Assembly: GCA_946529215.1 (NCBI GenBank) | Contig: CAMMZC010000007.1 | Location: 24,882 to 88,881 of the forward strand | DNA from: an uncultured Clostridia bacterium | GTDB taxonomy: Bacteria > Bacillota > Clostridia > TANB77 > CAG-508 | Direction: 5' to 3' | Length of the DNA stretch: 64,000 nt | Shown here: in pieces, positions 1 to 7,723 of the stretch | How the letters are laid out: every line of letters begins with the position of its first letter | How positions within the stretch are numbered: position 1 is the first letter of the stretch | Position numbers and translations under genes: made by a program | The notes under the pieces: generated by a model | Databases searched by the model: none | Told to the model about the DNA's origin: nothing | What the model saw: only the letters and a program-made list of their open reading frames with translations

Positions 1-1
1 A

Positions 2-1975
2 AAAGAATTGATATATGGCAAGTATCAAGTCTATGATTTAAAGAAACAAAAATATAGAGACATAAAATACAGAGATATTGCGATTTTGCTACGTTCAACA
101 AAAGGAAAAGCTCCAGTATTTGAAAAAGAATTAATAGAAAAAGATATTCCAGTTTATTCTGATATGTCTTCTGAGTATATAGACACAATGGAGATTCAAA
201 CAATTTTATCTTTATTAAAAATAATAGATAATCCAATGCAAGATATTCCACTTGTGACAGTTATGCGTTCAAGTATTGGGAAATTTACAGATGATGAATT
301 GGTAGAAATTCGCCTTGCAGATAGACATTCAGAATTTTATTTAGCTTTGCTTAAAGCTAAATTATCAGTTTCTGCTGAATTAAAAGAAAAAATAGAAAGA
401 TTTTTGAATCAAATAGATAAGTGGAGAGAAGAACAAGAATACTTATCTTTAGATGAACTAATTTGGAAGATATATGAAGATACTGGATTTTTAAACTATA
501 TGGGAGTTCTTCCAAATGGAATGCTAAGACAAGAAAATTTAAAAATGTTATTTGAAAGAGCAAAACAATATGAATCTGCAAGTTTTAAAGGACTATTTAA
601 TTTTATAAGATTTATAGAAAGATTGCAATTAAGTAGTGGAGACTTAAGTTCTGCAAAAATGATAGGTGAAAACGAAGATGTAGTAAGAATTATGAGTATT
701 CACAAAAGTAAAGGTTTGGAATTTCCGATTGTATTTTTGACAAGTTCATCGTCACAATTTAATTTGACAGATTTAAATAAAGACATTTTATTAGACCAAG
801 AACTTGGATTAGGCGTAAAATATATAGATTATGATATGCAGGTAAAATATGATACATTAACAAAACTTGCATTAAGAAACAAAGAGCTAAATTCAGTTTA
901 TTCTGAAGAGATGAGAATTTTGTATGTTGCTCTAACACGTGCAAAAGAAAAACTGTATATAACAGGTCTTAGCAAGGATTTTTCAAAAGCAAAAGAAAAT
1001 ATTGAAAATATGATTTCTATATACCAAAATGACGACATAAATAAAGAGCAAAGAAAAAAAATTAATCCAATTTTGATTAAGAAATATAAAACTTATTTGG
1101 ATTGGATTTTGATGGTGTATTATAGTGATTTTGAAAAAATGAAAAATCTTGTAGATGTTAATATCTTTGCGAAAGATGAACTGATTAAAGATTTGAAACC
1201 TGAAGAGAAACAAGAACTTGATTTGCTAAAGATTATAGAGGAAAATTGCAAAAATGTAACTGATGAAGAAGTAAAAAAGGTTGAAGAATCTCTAAGCTTT
1301 AAATATAAATATGAAGCAGACACTTTAATTCCTTCAAAAACATCAATTACAGCCATTGCGCATAAAAATATGGAAGAGATAAAGTCTAATGCTTGGAACG
1401 AAAAAATAATAAGTTTTCCTGTTCCAAAATTTATGAATAATGAAGCTGATGAAAAAGTTACTGCAAGTAAACGTGGAACAATAATGCATTTGTGTATGAA
1501 AAATCTTGATTTTTCTAAAGATTATGAATTACAAGATGTTGAAAATCTAATTGAGGAGCTAAAAAATAAAGAGGTTATAACTTCAAAAGAAGCAGATTCT
1601 ATTAATGTAAAACAAATTCTACAATTTACAAAATCTGATGTGTGGCAAGAACTAAAAGTAGCAAAAGAATATCATAAAGAAGAACCATTTTACATAAATG
1701 TACCTGCAAATGAAATTGAAGAAACAGATAGTAAAGCAAATATTTTAGCACAAGGTATAATAGACTTATACTACGTAGACAAAAATGATAAATTGGTACT
1801 TTTAGATTATAAAACAGATTTTGTAAAAGAAGGTGAAGAGGAAATTTTGCTAGAAAGACATACACCTCAGCTTATGCTTTATAAAGAAGCTTTAGAAAAT
1901 GCATTAGATAGAAAGGTTGATAGAATTTATATTTATTCAACTACTTTAGGAAAAAAGATACAACTTAAGGCATAA
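2..1975 (+). CDS. addA: ATP-dependent helicase/nuclease subunit A (AddA), C-terminal half, 5' truncated by window edge
   Basis: The frame is open from base 2, so the gene begins before the window; the TTG at 8 is not a credible start. About 657 residues remain of a protein usually near 1200. It carries the late UvrD/Rep helicase motifs (IHKSKGLEFP about residue 231, then RILYVALTRAKE about residue 303) and a C-terminal RecB-type nuclease domain, with GIIDLYY near residue 582 and LLDYKTD near 598 supplying the Asp and Asp-x-Lys metal and catalytic residues. With AddB it forms the helicase-nuclease that resects double-strand breaks for recombination in Firmicutes; addB would be expected just upstream. 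A 15-bp hairpin follows the stop. Confidence 0.95.
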   Translation, partial: KELIYGKYQVYDLKKQKYRDIKYRDIAILLRSTKGKAPVFEKELIEKDIPVYSDMSSEYIDTMEIQTILSLLKIIDNPMQDIPLVTVMRSSIGKFTDDELVEIRLADRHSEFYLALLKAKLSVSAELKEKIERFLNQIDKWREEQEYLSLDELIWKIYEDTGFLNYMGVLPNGMLRQENLKMLFERAKQYESASFKGLFNFIRFIERLQLSSGDLSSAKMIGENEDVVRIMSIHKSKGLEFPIVFLTSSSSQFNLTDLNKDILLDQELGLGVKYIDYDMQVKYDTLTKLALRNKELNSVYSEEMRILYVALTRAKEKLYITGLSKDFSKAKENIENMISIYQNDDINKEQRKKINPILIKKYKTYLDWILMVYYSDFEKMKNLVDVNIFAKDELIKDLKPEEKQELDLLKIIEENCKNVTDEEVKKVEESLSFKYKYEADTLIPSKTSITAIAHKNMEEIKSNAWNEKIISFPVPKFMNNEADEKVTASKRGTIMHLCMKNLDFSKDYELQDVENLIEELKNKEVITSKEADSINVKQILQFTKSDVWQELKVAKEYHKEEPFYINVPANEIEETDSKANILAQGIIDLYYVDKNDKLVLLDYKTDFVKEGEEEILLERHTPQLMLYKEALENALDRKVDRIYIYSTTLGKKIQLKA

Positions 1976-1991
1976 GAGAGGAATTTAAAAG

Positions 1992-2031
1992 ATTTTGATA
2001 TGTCTTTTTTCTCAAGAAGACATATCAAAAT
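1992..2031. terminator. Hairpin between convergent addA and yraN
   Basis: Perfect 15-bp inverted repeat (ATTTTGATATGTCTT at 1992-2006, complement at 2017-2031) with a 10-nt loop, between the addA stop and the yraN stop. Probably a shared terminator for both directions; the following U-rich run is weak on the plus strand. Confidence 0.6.
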
Positions 2032-2043
2032 ATAATATTAATT

Positions 2044-2403
2044 CTAAAGAATCTGCTTTATGTGATTAATTTTAAATTCAAATTCTTTAACAAAAACTTC
2101 AATAATATCAAATCTTATAAAAGCATCTTTTATACATTTTTTGTATAAATAGTATTTCGCAACATTAAGTATATGCCTTTGCTTTATTGTAGTCACAGCT
2201 TGAGATGGTCTACCAAAGTTAAATGTCCTTCTTGTTTTAACCTCAACAAAAACAAGTTCATTTTTATCTATGTCTTTTGCAATAATATCGATTTCACCTT
2301 GTCTACATCTAAAGTTTCTTTCTATTATTTTATAGTTGTGCGTTTCTAAATAATTACACGCTTTATCTTCGCCATATTGCCCAAGTTGTTGATTTACATA
2401 CAT
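2044..2403 (-). CDS. yraN: YraN/UPF0102 family endonuclease-like protein
   Basis: A 119-residue protein of usual family length. The N-terminal helix GQYGEDKACNYL is followed by the restriction-endonuclease-like core GEIDIIAKD, then VFVEVKTR, giving the PD-(D/E)xK set D39, E54, K56. The family is widespread and believed to act in DNA processing, but its substrate is not settled. Its start overlaps the end of dprA by 10 nt, so the two are co-transcribed and probably translationally coupled. The order dprA-yraN beside comM is a frequent DNA-uptake/recombination neighbourhood. Confidence 0.9.
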   Translation of the reverse strand: MYVNQQLGQYGEDKACNYLETHNYKIIERNFRCRQGEIDIIAKDIDKNELVFVEVKTRRTFNFGRPSQAVTTIKQRHILNVAKYYLYKKCIKDAFIRFDIIEVFVKEFEFKINHIKQIL

Positions 2404-3317
2404 ATATAGCCTCCTTGAACTTTTTTAATATATCCATTCATTTCAAGAATAAATAATATTGACTGAATTTCATTTATGGAAAAGTTTGTTTTTCGTGCTA
2501 AATCATTTGGAGTGATTGGTTTTTCTTTTATAAGCTTGAAAATTTTAGCTTGCTTTGGATCTGAAAAATTTTGTCTTGCTTTAAATGAATTCATTACATC
2601 TATTTTATCAATTGCAATGTTGGAGTCTGCATTTTCACTTGCTTTTATTTTTTCATATATTTCTTTAAATTCCGAAAGCTTCAATTTATCTAAAATATCT
2701 GAAGCATCAGTAATTGGAATCGCTCCTTTTTTTAATAATCTGTTTGTTCCTATACCATGAGGATCATCTATTGAGTGAGGCAAAACAAAAACAGGTTTGT
2801 GTTGTTTTGTTGCAAATTCTGCGGTTTTACTTGTACCACTTCTATGTTTTGCTTCTATTACAAGAATGCCAAGGGATAAACCACTTATTATTCTGTTTCG
2901 AATAGGAAAATGTTCTGATAAAGGCTCTGTATCAGGCGAATATTCGGAAATTACAAGGCCATCATTTTGCAATATTTTTTTATATAAATCTTCATTTTCA
3001 GGCGGAAAAATATTATTAAAGCCACTTCCTAATACAGCGATAGTTTTCCCTTTTTGATTATATGAGTAAGTGTGAGCAACAGTATCAATGCCTCTTGCTA
3101 GACCACTAACTATAGTTAATCCTGTACTAGACAGTTCAGATGTAAATTTTTTTGCAAATTTTTTACCATTTTCACTTGCTTGCCTTGAGCCAATAATTGC
3201 AATAGAATTTGATTTTAGAAGTTCTAAATTTCCTTCTGTATATAAAATTGAAGGAGGATTTTTAATTTTTCTCAATATGTTTGGATATATTCTCTGATTA
3301 ATTGTTATTTTTTTCAA
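2394..3317 (-). CDS. dprA: DNA-processing protein DprA
   Basis: DprA/Smf binds single-stranded DNA and loads RecA during transformation and recombination. The Rossmann-like core is plain: IAIIGSRQASENGKK, SGLARGIDTVAH, AVLGSGFNNIFPPEN, FPIRNRIISGLS and the SGTSKTAEFA segment. A C-terminal winged-helix part (about residues 250-307, TPNDLARKTNFSINEI) resembles the DML1 domain. I choose the TTG at 3317, 6 nt after an AAAGGTGA ribosome site; a GTG at 3326 lies inside that site. There is no N-terminal SAM domain, so it is slightly short (about 307 residues). First gene of dprA-yraN. Confidence 0.93.
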   Translation of the reverse strand: MKKITINQRIYPNILRKIKNPPSILYTEGNLELLKSNSIAIIGSRQASENGKKFAKKFTSELSSTGLTIVSGLARGIDTVAHTYSYNQKGKTIAVLGSGFNNIFPPENEDLYKKILQNDGLVISEYSPDTEPLSEHFPIRNRIISGLSLGILVIEAKHRSGTSKTAEFATKQHKPVFVLPHSIDDPHGIGTNRLLKKGAIPITDASDILDKLKLSEFKEIYEKIKASENADSNIAIDKIDVMNSFKARQNFSDPKQAKIFKLIKEKPITPNDLARKTNFSINEIQSILFILEMNGYIKKVQGGYICM

Positions 3318-3777
3318 ATTTATCACCTTTTATAATATATTTAGATTTTAGGAGAAATCTATAAACCTATTTTATAAAATATAATTCGTAAAAAATGTAT
3401 TTAAGAAAATTACATTTGAGATAATTTATAAAAGTTATTGGGGTTATTATTAATAATTTTAAAAAAATTTGTAAACGATTTTTTAAAGTAAAATCGAAGC
3501 GTCAGACCATAACTAGAAGTATAGTTTAAAACGATTTTAAAAATGTATTAAGGAAAGTTTTATAATAAATATGCTAAAAAAACAAATTGATGCCTGAAAA
3601 ATGCATTTACGTTGATCCTCACGTTACTATCGATTTTGGGGGTGCGTCGAAATTTTTTAAAAAAAATAATATATTTACTTATAGTTAATTAAAAAGTTTT
3701 CTAAATTTTATGTGATAGTATTAAAACTTTAAGTGCAAAGTGGGTATAAAATTAAAAAATATACCCACTTTATAAAG
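3318..3777. other. Gene-free stretch between comM and dprA (about 450 bp)
   Basis: No convincing ORF. It holds a perfect 12-bp inverted repeat (AAAGTGGGTATA at 3737-3748, complement 3760-3771), the likely comM 3' hairpin but without a clear U-run. It also holds a CGATTTT/AAAATCG inverted repeat (3476-3496) and a somewhat more GC-rich block at 3605-3650. The dprA ribosome site is at its left edge. I could not match the block to a known RNA family. Confidence 0.5.
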
Positions 3778-5322
3778 TTACAGCAAATATTTCCTATCTA
3801 AGCCTCTATACTGAATTGCTTCTGTAATATGAGATACTTCAATGTTAGGAGAACCATCTAAATCAGCAATAGTTCTAGCAACTTTTAAAATTTTTGAATA
3901 GGCTCTAGCACTTAATCCAAATTTTTCAAATGCAGATTCTAAAATTTTTTTGCATTGTGGATTAAGTTTGCAATACTTAGAAATGAGATTTGGAGTTAAT
4001 TCAGAATTTGAATATATATTGTAATCTTTGTATCGCTTTAGTTGAATTTGTCTTGCTGAATTTACTCTTTGACGAATAGAGGCAGAAGTTTCAATTTTAA
4101 AATTTTCATTTTCAAGTTTAGAATATTTTACACTTTCAACTTCAATGTGAATATCAATTCTGTCTAAAAGTGGACCACTAATTTTATTCAAATATTTTTT
4201 TATTTGAAAATCATTGCATGTACAAACTCTGTCTTTTGAGCCGTAATATCCACATGGACAAGGATTCATACTTGCGACAAACATGAAGTTGCATGGATAT
4301 GTTACTGAAGAATTAAGCCTGCTAATAGTTACAAATTTATCTTCTAAAGGTGTTCGCAAAACTTCTAATGAAGATTTATTAAATTCAGGCAATTCATCTA
4401 AAAACAAGACTCCATTATGAGCAAGACTAATTTCACCTGGTTTGGGATTTCTACCACCTCCAATTAAAGACGTTTCAGTTATTGTGTGGTGTGGAGCCCT
4501 AAAAGGTCTAGTTAAAATTATTGGATTTTCTTCAGAAAGTAGTCCACATATACTATGAATTTTTGTTGATTCCAATGATTCTTCAAAACTTATATCTGGT
4601 AAAATACTAGGTAATCTTTGGGCTAGCATAGTTTTTCCAGAACCAGGATTTCCAATTAATAAACAGTTATGTCCACCTGCTGCAGCAATTTCCAATGCTC
4701 TTTTTACATTTTCTTGACCTTTAACTTCTGAAAAGTCAAATTCGTAGTCAGGGTGTGGAGCATTTTCAAAATATGAGTTTGGAATTTTTTCTATAATAGA
4801 GTTTCCATTGAAGAATTCTGCAAGTTCTGATAAAGAATTAACAGGAAAAATATCAATTCCTTCAATTATACTTGCTTCAACTGCATTTTCTTTAGGTAAG
4901 AAAAGTCTTGTAATTCCAAGTTTTTTGGCTTCTATGCAAATAGGAAGAACGCCATTTATTTTTTCAATATGACCATTTAAAGATAATTCGCCTAAAATTG
5001 CAGTATTTTGAAGATATTCTTCTAAATTTTTATTAATTATATTTTCATTTGCAATAAGAATTCCAACAGCAATTGGCAAATCGAAATTTGAACCTTCTTT
5101 TCGAATGTTGGCAGGAGAGAGGTTAACTACAACTTTTCTACTTAAAAATTCAAATCCTGAGTTCTTTATTGCAGTTTTTATTCTTTCTTTTGATTCTTTT
5201 ACTGCAACATCAGGAAGTCCAACGATTTCAAAACTTGGCAAGCCTGAAGAAACATCAACTTGTGTTGACACTAAATATCCTTGTAAGCCATTTAAGGCAA
5301 TGCTTTTTATTATTGATAACAT
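3778..5322 (-). CDS. comM: YifB/ComM family Mg-chelatase-like AAA+ ATPase
   Basis: A 514-residue protein, full family length. The N-terminal Lon-protease-like domain (about 1-170, SGLPSFEIVGLPDVAVKE) is followed by a Mg-chelatase AAA+ core with Walker A GNPGSGKTMLAQ (about residue 215), Walker B LFLDELPEF and a sensor region. A cysteine cluster (MNPCPCGYYG, then CTC) precedes the C-terminal domain. ComM is a hexameric branch-migration helicase that helps integrate transforming DNA in proteobacteria; the role in Firmicutes is inferred from homology. Separately transcribed from dprA by a 450-bp gap. The start is the ATG behind an AGAAAGGTGG site. Confidence 0.93.
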   Translation of the reverse strand: MLSIIKSIALNGLQGYLVSTQVDVSSGLPSFEIVGLPDVAVKESKERIKTAIKNSGFEFLSRKVVVNLSPANIRKEGSNFDLPIAVGILIANENIINKNLEEYLQNTAILGELSLNGHIEKINGVLPICIEAKKLGITRLFLPKENAVEASIIEGIDIFPVNSLSELAEFFNGNSIIEKIPNSYFENAPHPDYEFDFSEVKGQENVKRALEIAAAGGHNCLLIGNPGSGKTMLAQRLPSILPDISFEESLESTKIHSICGLLSEENPIILTRPFRAPHHTITETSLIGGGRNPKPGEISLAHNGVLFLDELPEFNKSSLEVLRTPLEDKFVTISRLNSSVTYPCNFMFVASMNPCPCGYYGSKDRVCTCNDFQIKKYLNKISGPLLDRIDIHIEVESVKYSKLENENFKIETSASIRQRVNSARQIQLKRYKDYNIYSNSELTPNLISKYCKLNPQCKKILESAFEKFGLSARAYSKILKVARTIADLDGSPNIEVSHITEAIQYRGLDRKYLL

Positions 5323-5671
5323 TTTTATTCCACCTTTCTACGTGATTTATATCGCGTATATATTAATGACTATATGTCAATTTGAGGTGGTTAGGTAATT
5401 TTGAGATTTGATAAATTATATTATTGGGATGTAAAATTATTTAGCATTTAAAAAAATAAATTTGCTTAACTTTTAAAAAAAGATTAATTTGAATTTGTTC
5501 AATTTCTAAAATTTAAAATGTAAATTTACTTAATAACTCTTATTATAAACAGATTTTTTAAATTTGTCAATAAAAATTGGAAAATTTTTACAAAAAGCCT
5601 AAAAATTCAGTTAAAATAATCGGAAATTCTGCAACAAAAAAGTTGCTAAGTTTTTTTAGCAACTTAATAGA
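5323..5671. other. Gene-free stretch upstream of comM (about 350 bp)
   Basis: AT-rich, no ORF on either strand that I would support. It contains the comM ribosome site (next to 5322), a minus-strand TTGACA box at 5375-5380 with no well-spaced -10 element that I can name, and the terminator of the next minus-strand gene at 5634-5665. Confidence 0.5.
5634..5665 (-). terminator. Intrinsic terminator of the M15-type peptidase gene
   Basis: 10-bp stem AAGTTGCTAA/TTAGCAACTT (5640-5649 with 5656-5665), followed on the minus strand by a U-rich tail (TTTTTGT). It lies 7 nt past the stop codon of the gene ending at 5672. Confidence 0.85.
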
Positions 5672-6352
5672 TTAATTTATTGTTGTGCTAGTGGCACCTT
5701 TTCCTACAACCTCTTCTTGCAAAGAACGCCAAGTATTACAACCTATGATCCCATCAGCCAAAAGACCTACTTGAGATTGATAAGCTTTTACTGCATTTTC
5801 TGTTTGTAAACCAAAGATTCCATCAAGTCCGCCTGTTTGGTAGCCTAAAGTGTTTAAATCATCTTGAGCAATTAATACATAATTACTTTTGCTTCCTCTT
5901 TTTATCAAAGGAAAGCCACCTGAACTGCAAACAGGACTACCAAATCTTTTATCAAAATGAACCCAAGTTGGGGTTAAAGCAAAAGGTTCTACATAAGACC
6001 AAACACCTGAAGAATTACTACTATTCCATAAGGCTCTACGTCTTTGGGAACTTAAAGTTTGACCTACATCAAAAGCTACACCTGCATAGTGTTGAGACAA
6101 AAAACTATGACCACCTTCATAAGGTCTTCTAAATGCAAAACCAACAGGAATAGGGGAGCCAAAAATATATCTTTGACTATTCCAAGATTGCATAGTTCTT
6201 TTTGTTGTCCACAATATATTTGACTTACTAGATCCTCTAAATTCACGAACTGTCAAGGTCCCATTTGTATTATATGGCATTGGAGCAGACTCAGCTCTTG
6301 TATATGTTTCCATTCTATCAGTATCATTATTAAAAACAATGATTTTCGCCAT
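5672..6352 (-). CDS. M15-type zinc peptidase with C-terminal peptidoglycan-binding domain
   Basis: About 226 residues from the ATG at 6352, which sits 7 nt behind a GAAAGGAG site; an ATG at 6370 overlaps that site and is not used. Residues about 90-155 contain the D-Ala-D-Ala carboxypeptidase/VanY-like zinc pattern SQHYAGVAFDVG (His, Asp) and a second His in WVHFDKRFG. The C-terminal about 65 residues form a PG_binding_1 domain (DDLNTLGYQTGGLDGIFG, then QSQVGLLADGIIG). No signal peptide is visible, so it may act in the spore or mother-cell compartment or be exported otherwise. Predicted wall peptide hydrolase; the exact bond cut is unknown. Confidence 0.8.
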   Translation of the reverse strand: MAKIIVFNNDTDRMETYTRAESAPMPYNTNGTLTVREFRGSSKSNILWTTKRTMQSWNSQRYIFGSPIPVGFAFRRPYEGGHSFLSQHYAGVAFDVGQTLSSQRRRALWNSSNSSGVWSYVEPFALTPTWVHFDKRFGSPVCSSGGFPLIKRGSKSNYVLIAQDDLNTLGYQTGGLDGIFGLQTENAVKAYQSQVGLLADGIIGCNTWRSLQEEVVGKGATSTTIN

Positions 6353-6523
6353 AAAAAATCTCCTTTCCATTGAAAATAAAATTTTAATATGTTTTCACTT
6401 TATGTTTAGCAACTTTTATAAACTTCATAGTTTTTCCTATATTATATTACAAAAGCTTTTTTTGGTTACAAGTATATTTTTTTAGAATTTACAAATAATT
6501 GTTAAAAAGGAAGGAAAATATTT

Positions 6524-7369
6524 ATGAAAAATAAAACAAAAGAATTATTAATTGAAACAATAGGAACTATAATTGGTGCTTTTATTATGGCATTTGCTGT
6601 ATCTTTTTTTCTGTTGCCTAATGAATTATCTTCAGGTGGATTTTCTGGAATTGCTACAATTTTGTATTATAAATTGAAAGTACCAATGGGAATTACAATA
6701 GCAGTGCTAAATATTCCACTTTTTTTAACTGCAGGATATAAAATTGGAAAAAAATTTTTTGCAAAGTCAATTATTGGAACAATTAGTTTATCTGTTTTTA
6801 TAGATATTTTAGATAAATTCGAGACATTAACAAATGATAAGATGCTAGCTGCAATTTATGGAGGAATTTTGACTGGAATAGGTACAGCAATTATCTTAAA
6901 ATCACATTCATCTACAGGTGGTTCAGATTTATTAACTAATATTATAAAAAGATTTAATAGTAAAATAGAGATGGGGAGAGTTATTACAATAATTGATGCT
7001 GCTATTGTTTTTGCAAATGTATTGTTCTTAAAAAAAATTGAAATTGGACTTTATTCAGCCATTGCTATATATTTGATGGGGCTTATGATAGATATTGTTT
7101 TCGAGGGAATATTTTTCTCGAAACTTATATTTATTATTTCTGATAAAAATGAACAAATTTCAAAAGAGATACAAATTAAGATAAATAGAGGAATTACAGG
7201 ATTATATGGAAAGGGAATGTACAAGGATAAAGAAAAACTAGTTTTAATGTGTGCAGTGGGTAGGAGGGATATTGGAAATATAAAAAATCTTATTAAGAGT
7301 ATTGATAAAGATGCATTTGTGGTAGTTACAAATTCTAGAGAAGTATTAGGAATTGGATTTAAAAACTAA
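6524..7369 (+). CDS. YitT family membrane protein (DUF2179)
   Basis: 281 residues with an N-terminal membrane domain of about five to six helices (from GTIIGAFIMAFAVSFFL at residue 12 to about 200) containing the family signature GGFSGIATILYYK and SSTGGSDLL. A soluble C-terminal DUF2179 domain (about 210-281, ITGLYGKGMYK then VVVTNSREVLGIGF) follows. YitT proteins are common in Firmicutes with several paralogues; transport substrate unknown. Ribosome site AAAAGGAAGG lies upstream of the ATG. It stands alone, and its stop codon runs directly into a short hairpin repeat at 7368-7403. Confidence 0.9.
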   Translation: MKNKTKELLIETIGTIIGAFIMAFAVSFFLLPNELSSGGFSGIATILYYKLKVPMGITIAVLNIPLFLTAGYKIGKKFFAKSIIGTISLSVFIDILDKFETLTNDKMLAAIYGGILTGIGTAIILKSHSSTGGSDLLTNIIKRFNSKIEMGRVITIIDAAIVFANVLFLKKIEIGLYSAIAIYLMGLMIDIVFEGIFFSKLIFIISDKNEQISKEIQIKINRGITGLYGKGMYKDKEKLVLMCAVGRRDIGNIKNLIKSIDKDAFVVVTNSREVLGIGFKN

Positions 7370-7403
7370 GGTGCTTTTTGGGGACGGAGGAAAAAAGTAA
7401 CCT
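7368..7403. repeat. GGGGACGGAGG hairpin repeat, copy 1
   Basis: Core CTTTTTGGGGACGGAGG followed by AAAAAAGTAACCT. Flanking arms AAGGTGCTTTTT and AAAAAAGTAACCT pair imperfectly. It begins within the stop codon of the YitT gene and lies between convergent genes. Related copies are at 53993-54029 and 60116-60152. Confidence 0.8.
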
Positions 7404-7484
7404 CATAGTTAAAAAGTGCATTTTATAACTGAAAAGAGTATAAATATTATTCTGTGAAAGAATTATATTTATACTCTGCAAATA

Positions 7485-7673
7485 TTAGTTATTATCATTA
7501 TTATTGATGTTTTCTTTTTTCTCTTTAGGAATTATAATATTTCCTTTTTTTTCATTATTGTTATTAGGTTTATCAAGAATTATATGGTCATATACTGGAG
7601 AAATTTCTATTTCTGTACCATCTCCATTTACAACTTCAATTTCTTTTTTCTTTTCTTCTTCCTCATTATCCAT
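7485..7673 (-). CDS. Small acidic, Asn/Lys/Glu-rich protein of unknown function
   Basis: 62 residues, starting MDNEEEEKKKEIEV and ending in an Asn-rich tail. No domain recognised. Translation is supported by a near-ideal AAAGGAGG site 8 nt before the ATG. It follows the YfhO-type gene by 50 bp on the same strand, so it is probably the second gene of that transcript. The composition is low complexity, and the homopolymer-rich reverse strand also gives a 70-residue ORF, which I treat as the shadow. Confidence 0.6.
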   Translation of the reverse strand: MDNEEEEKKKEIEVVNGDGTEIEISPVYDHIILDKPNNNNEKKGNIIIPKEKKENINNNDNN

Positions 7674-7723
7674 TATTTCTTCCTCCTTTCTTGTTTTCGT
7701 ATTTTATATTATTTGAGTTATTT

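Noticed and set aside
7504..7716. Plus-strand 70-residue hydrophobic ORF opposite the small acidic gene
   Set aside because: No ribosome site; the hydrophobic translation is simply the complement of the Glu/Lys-rich frame.
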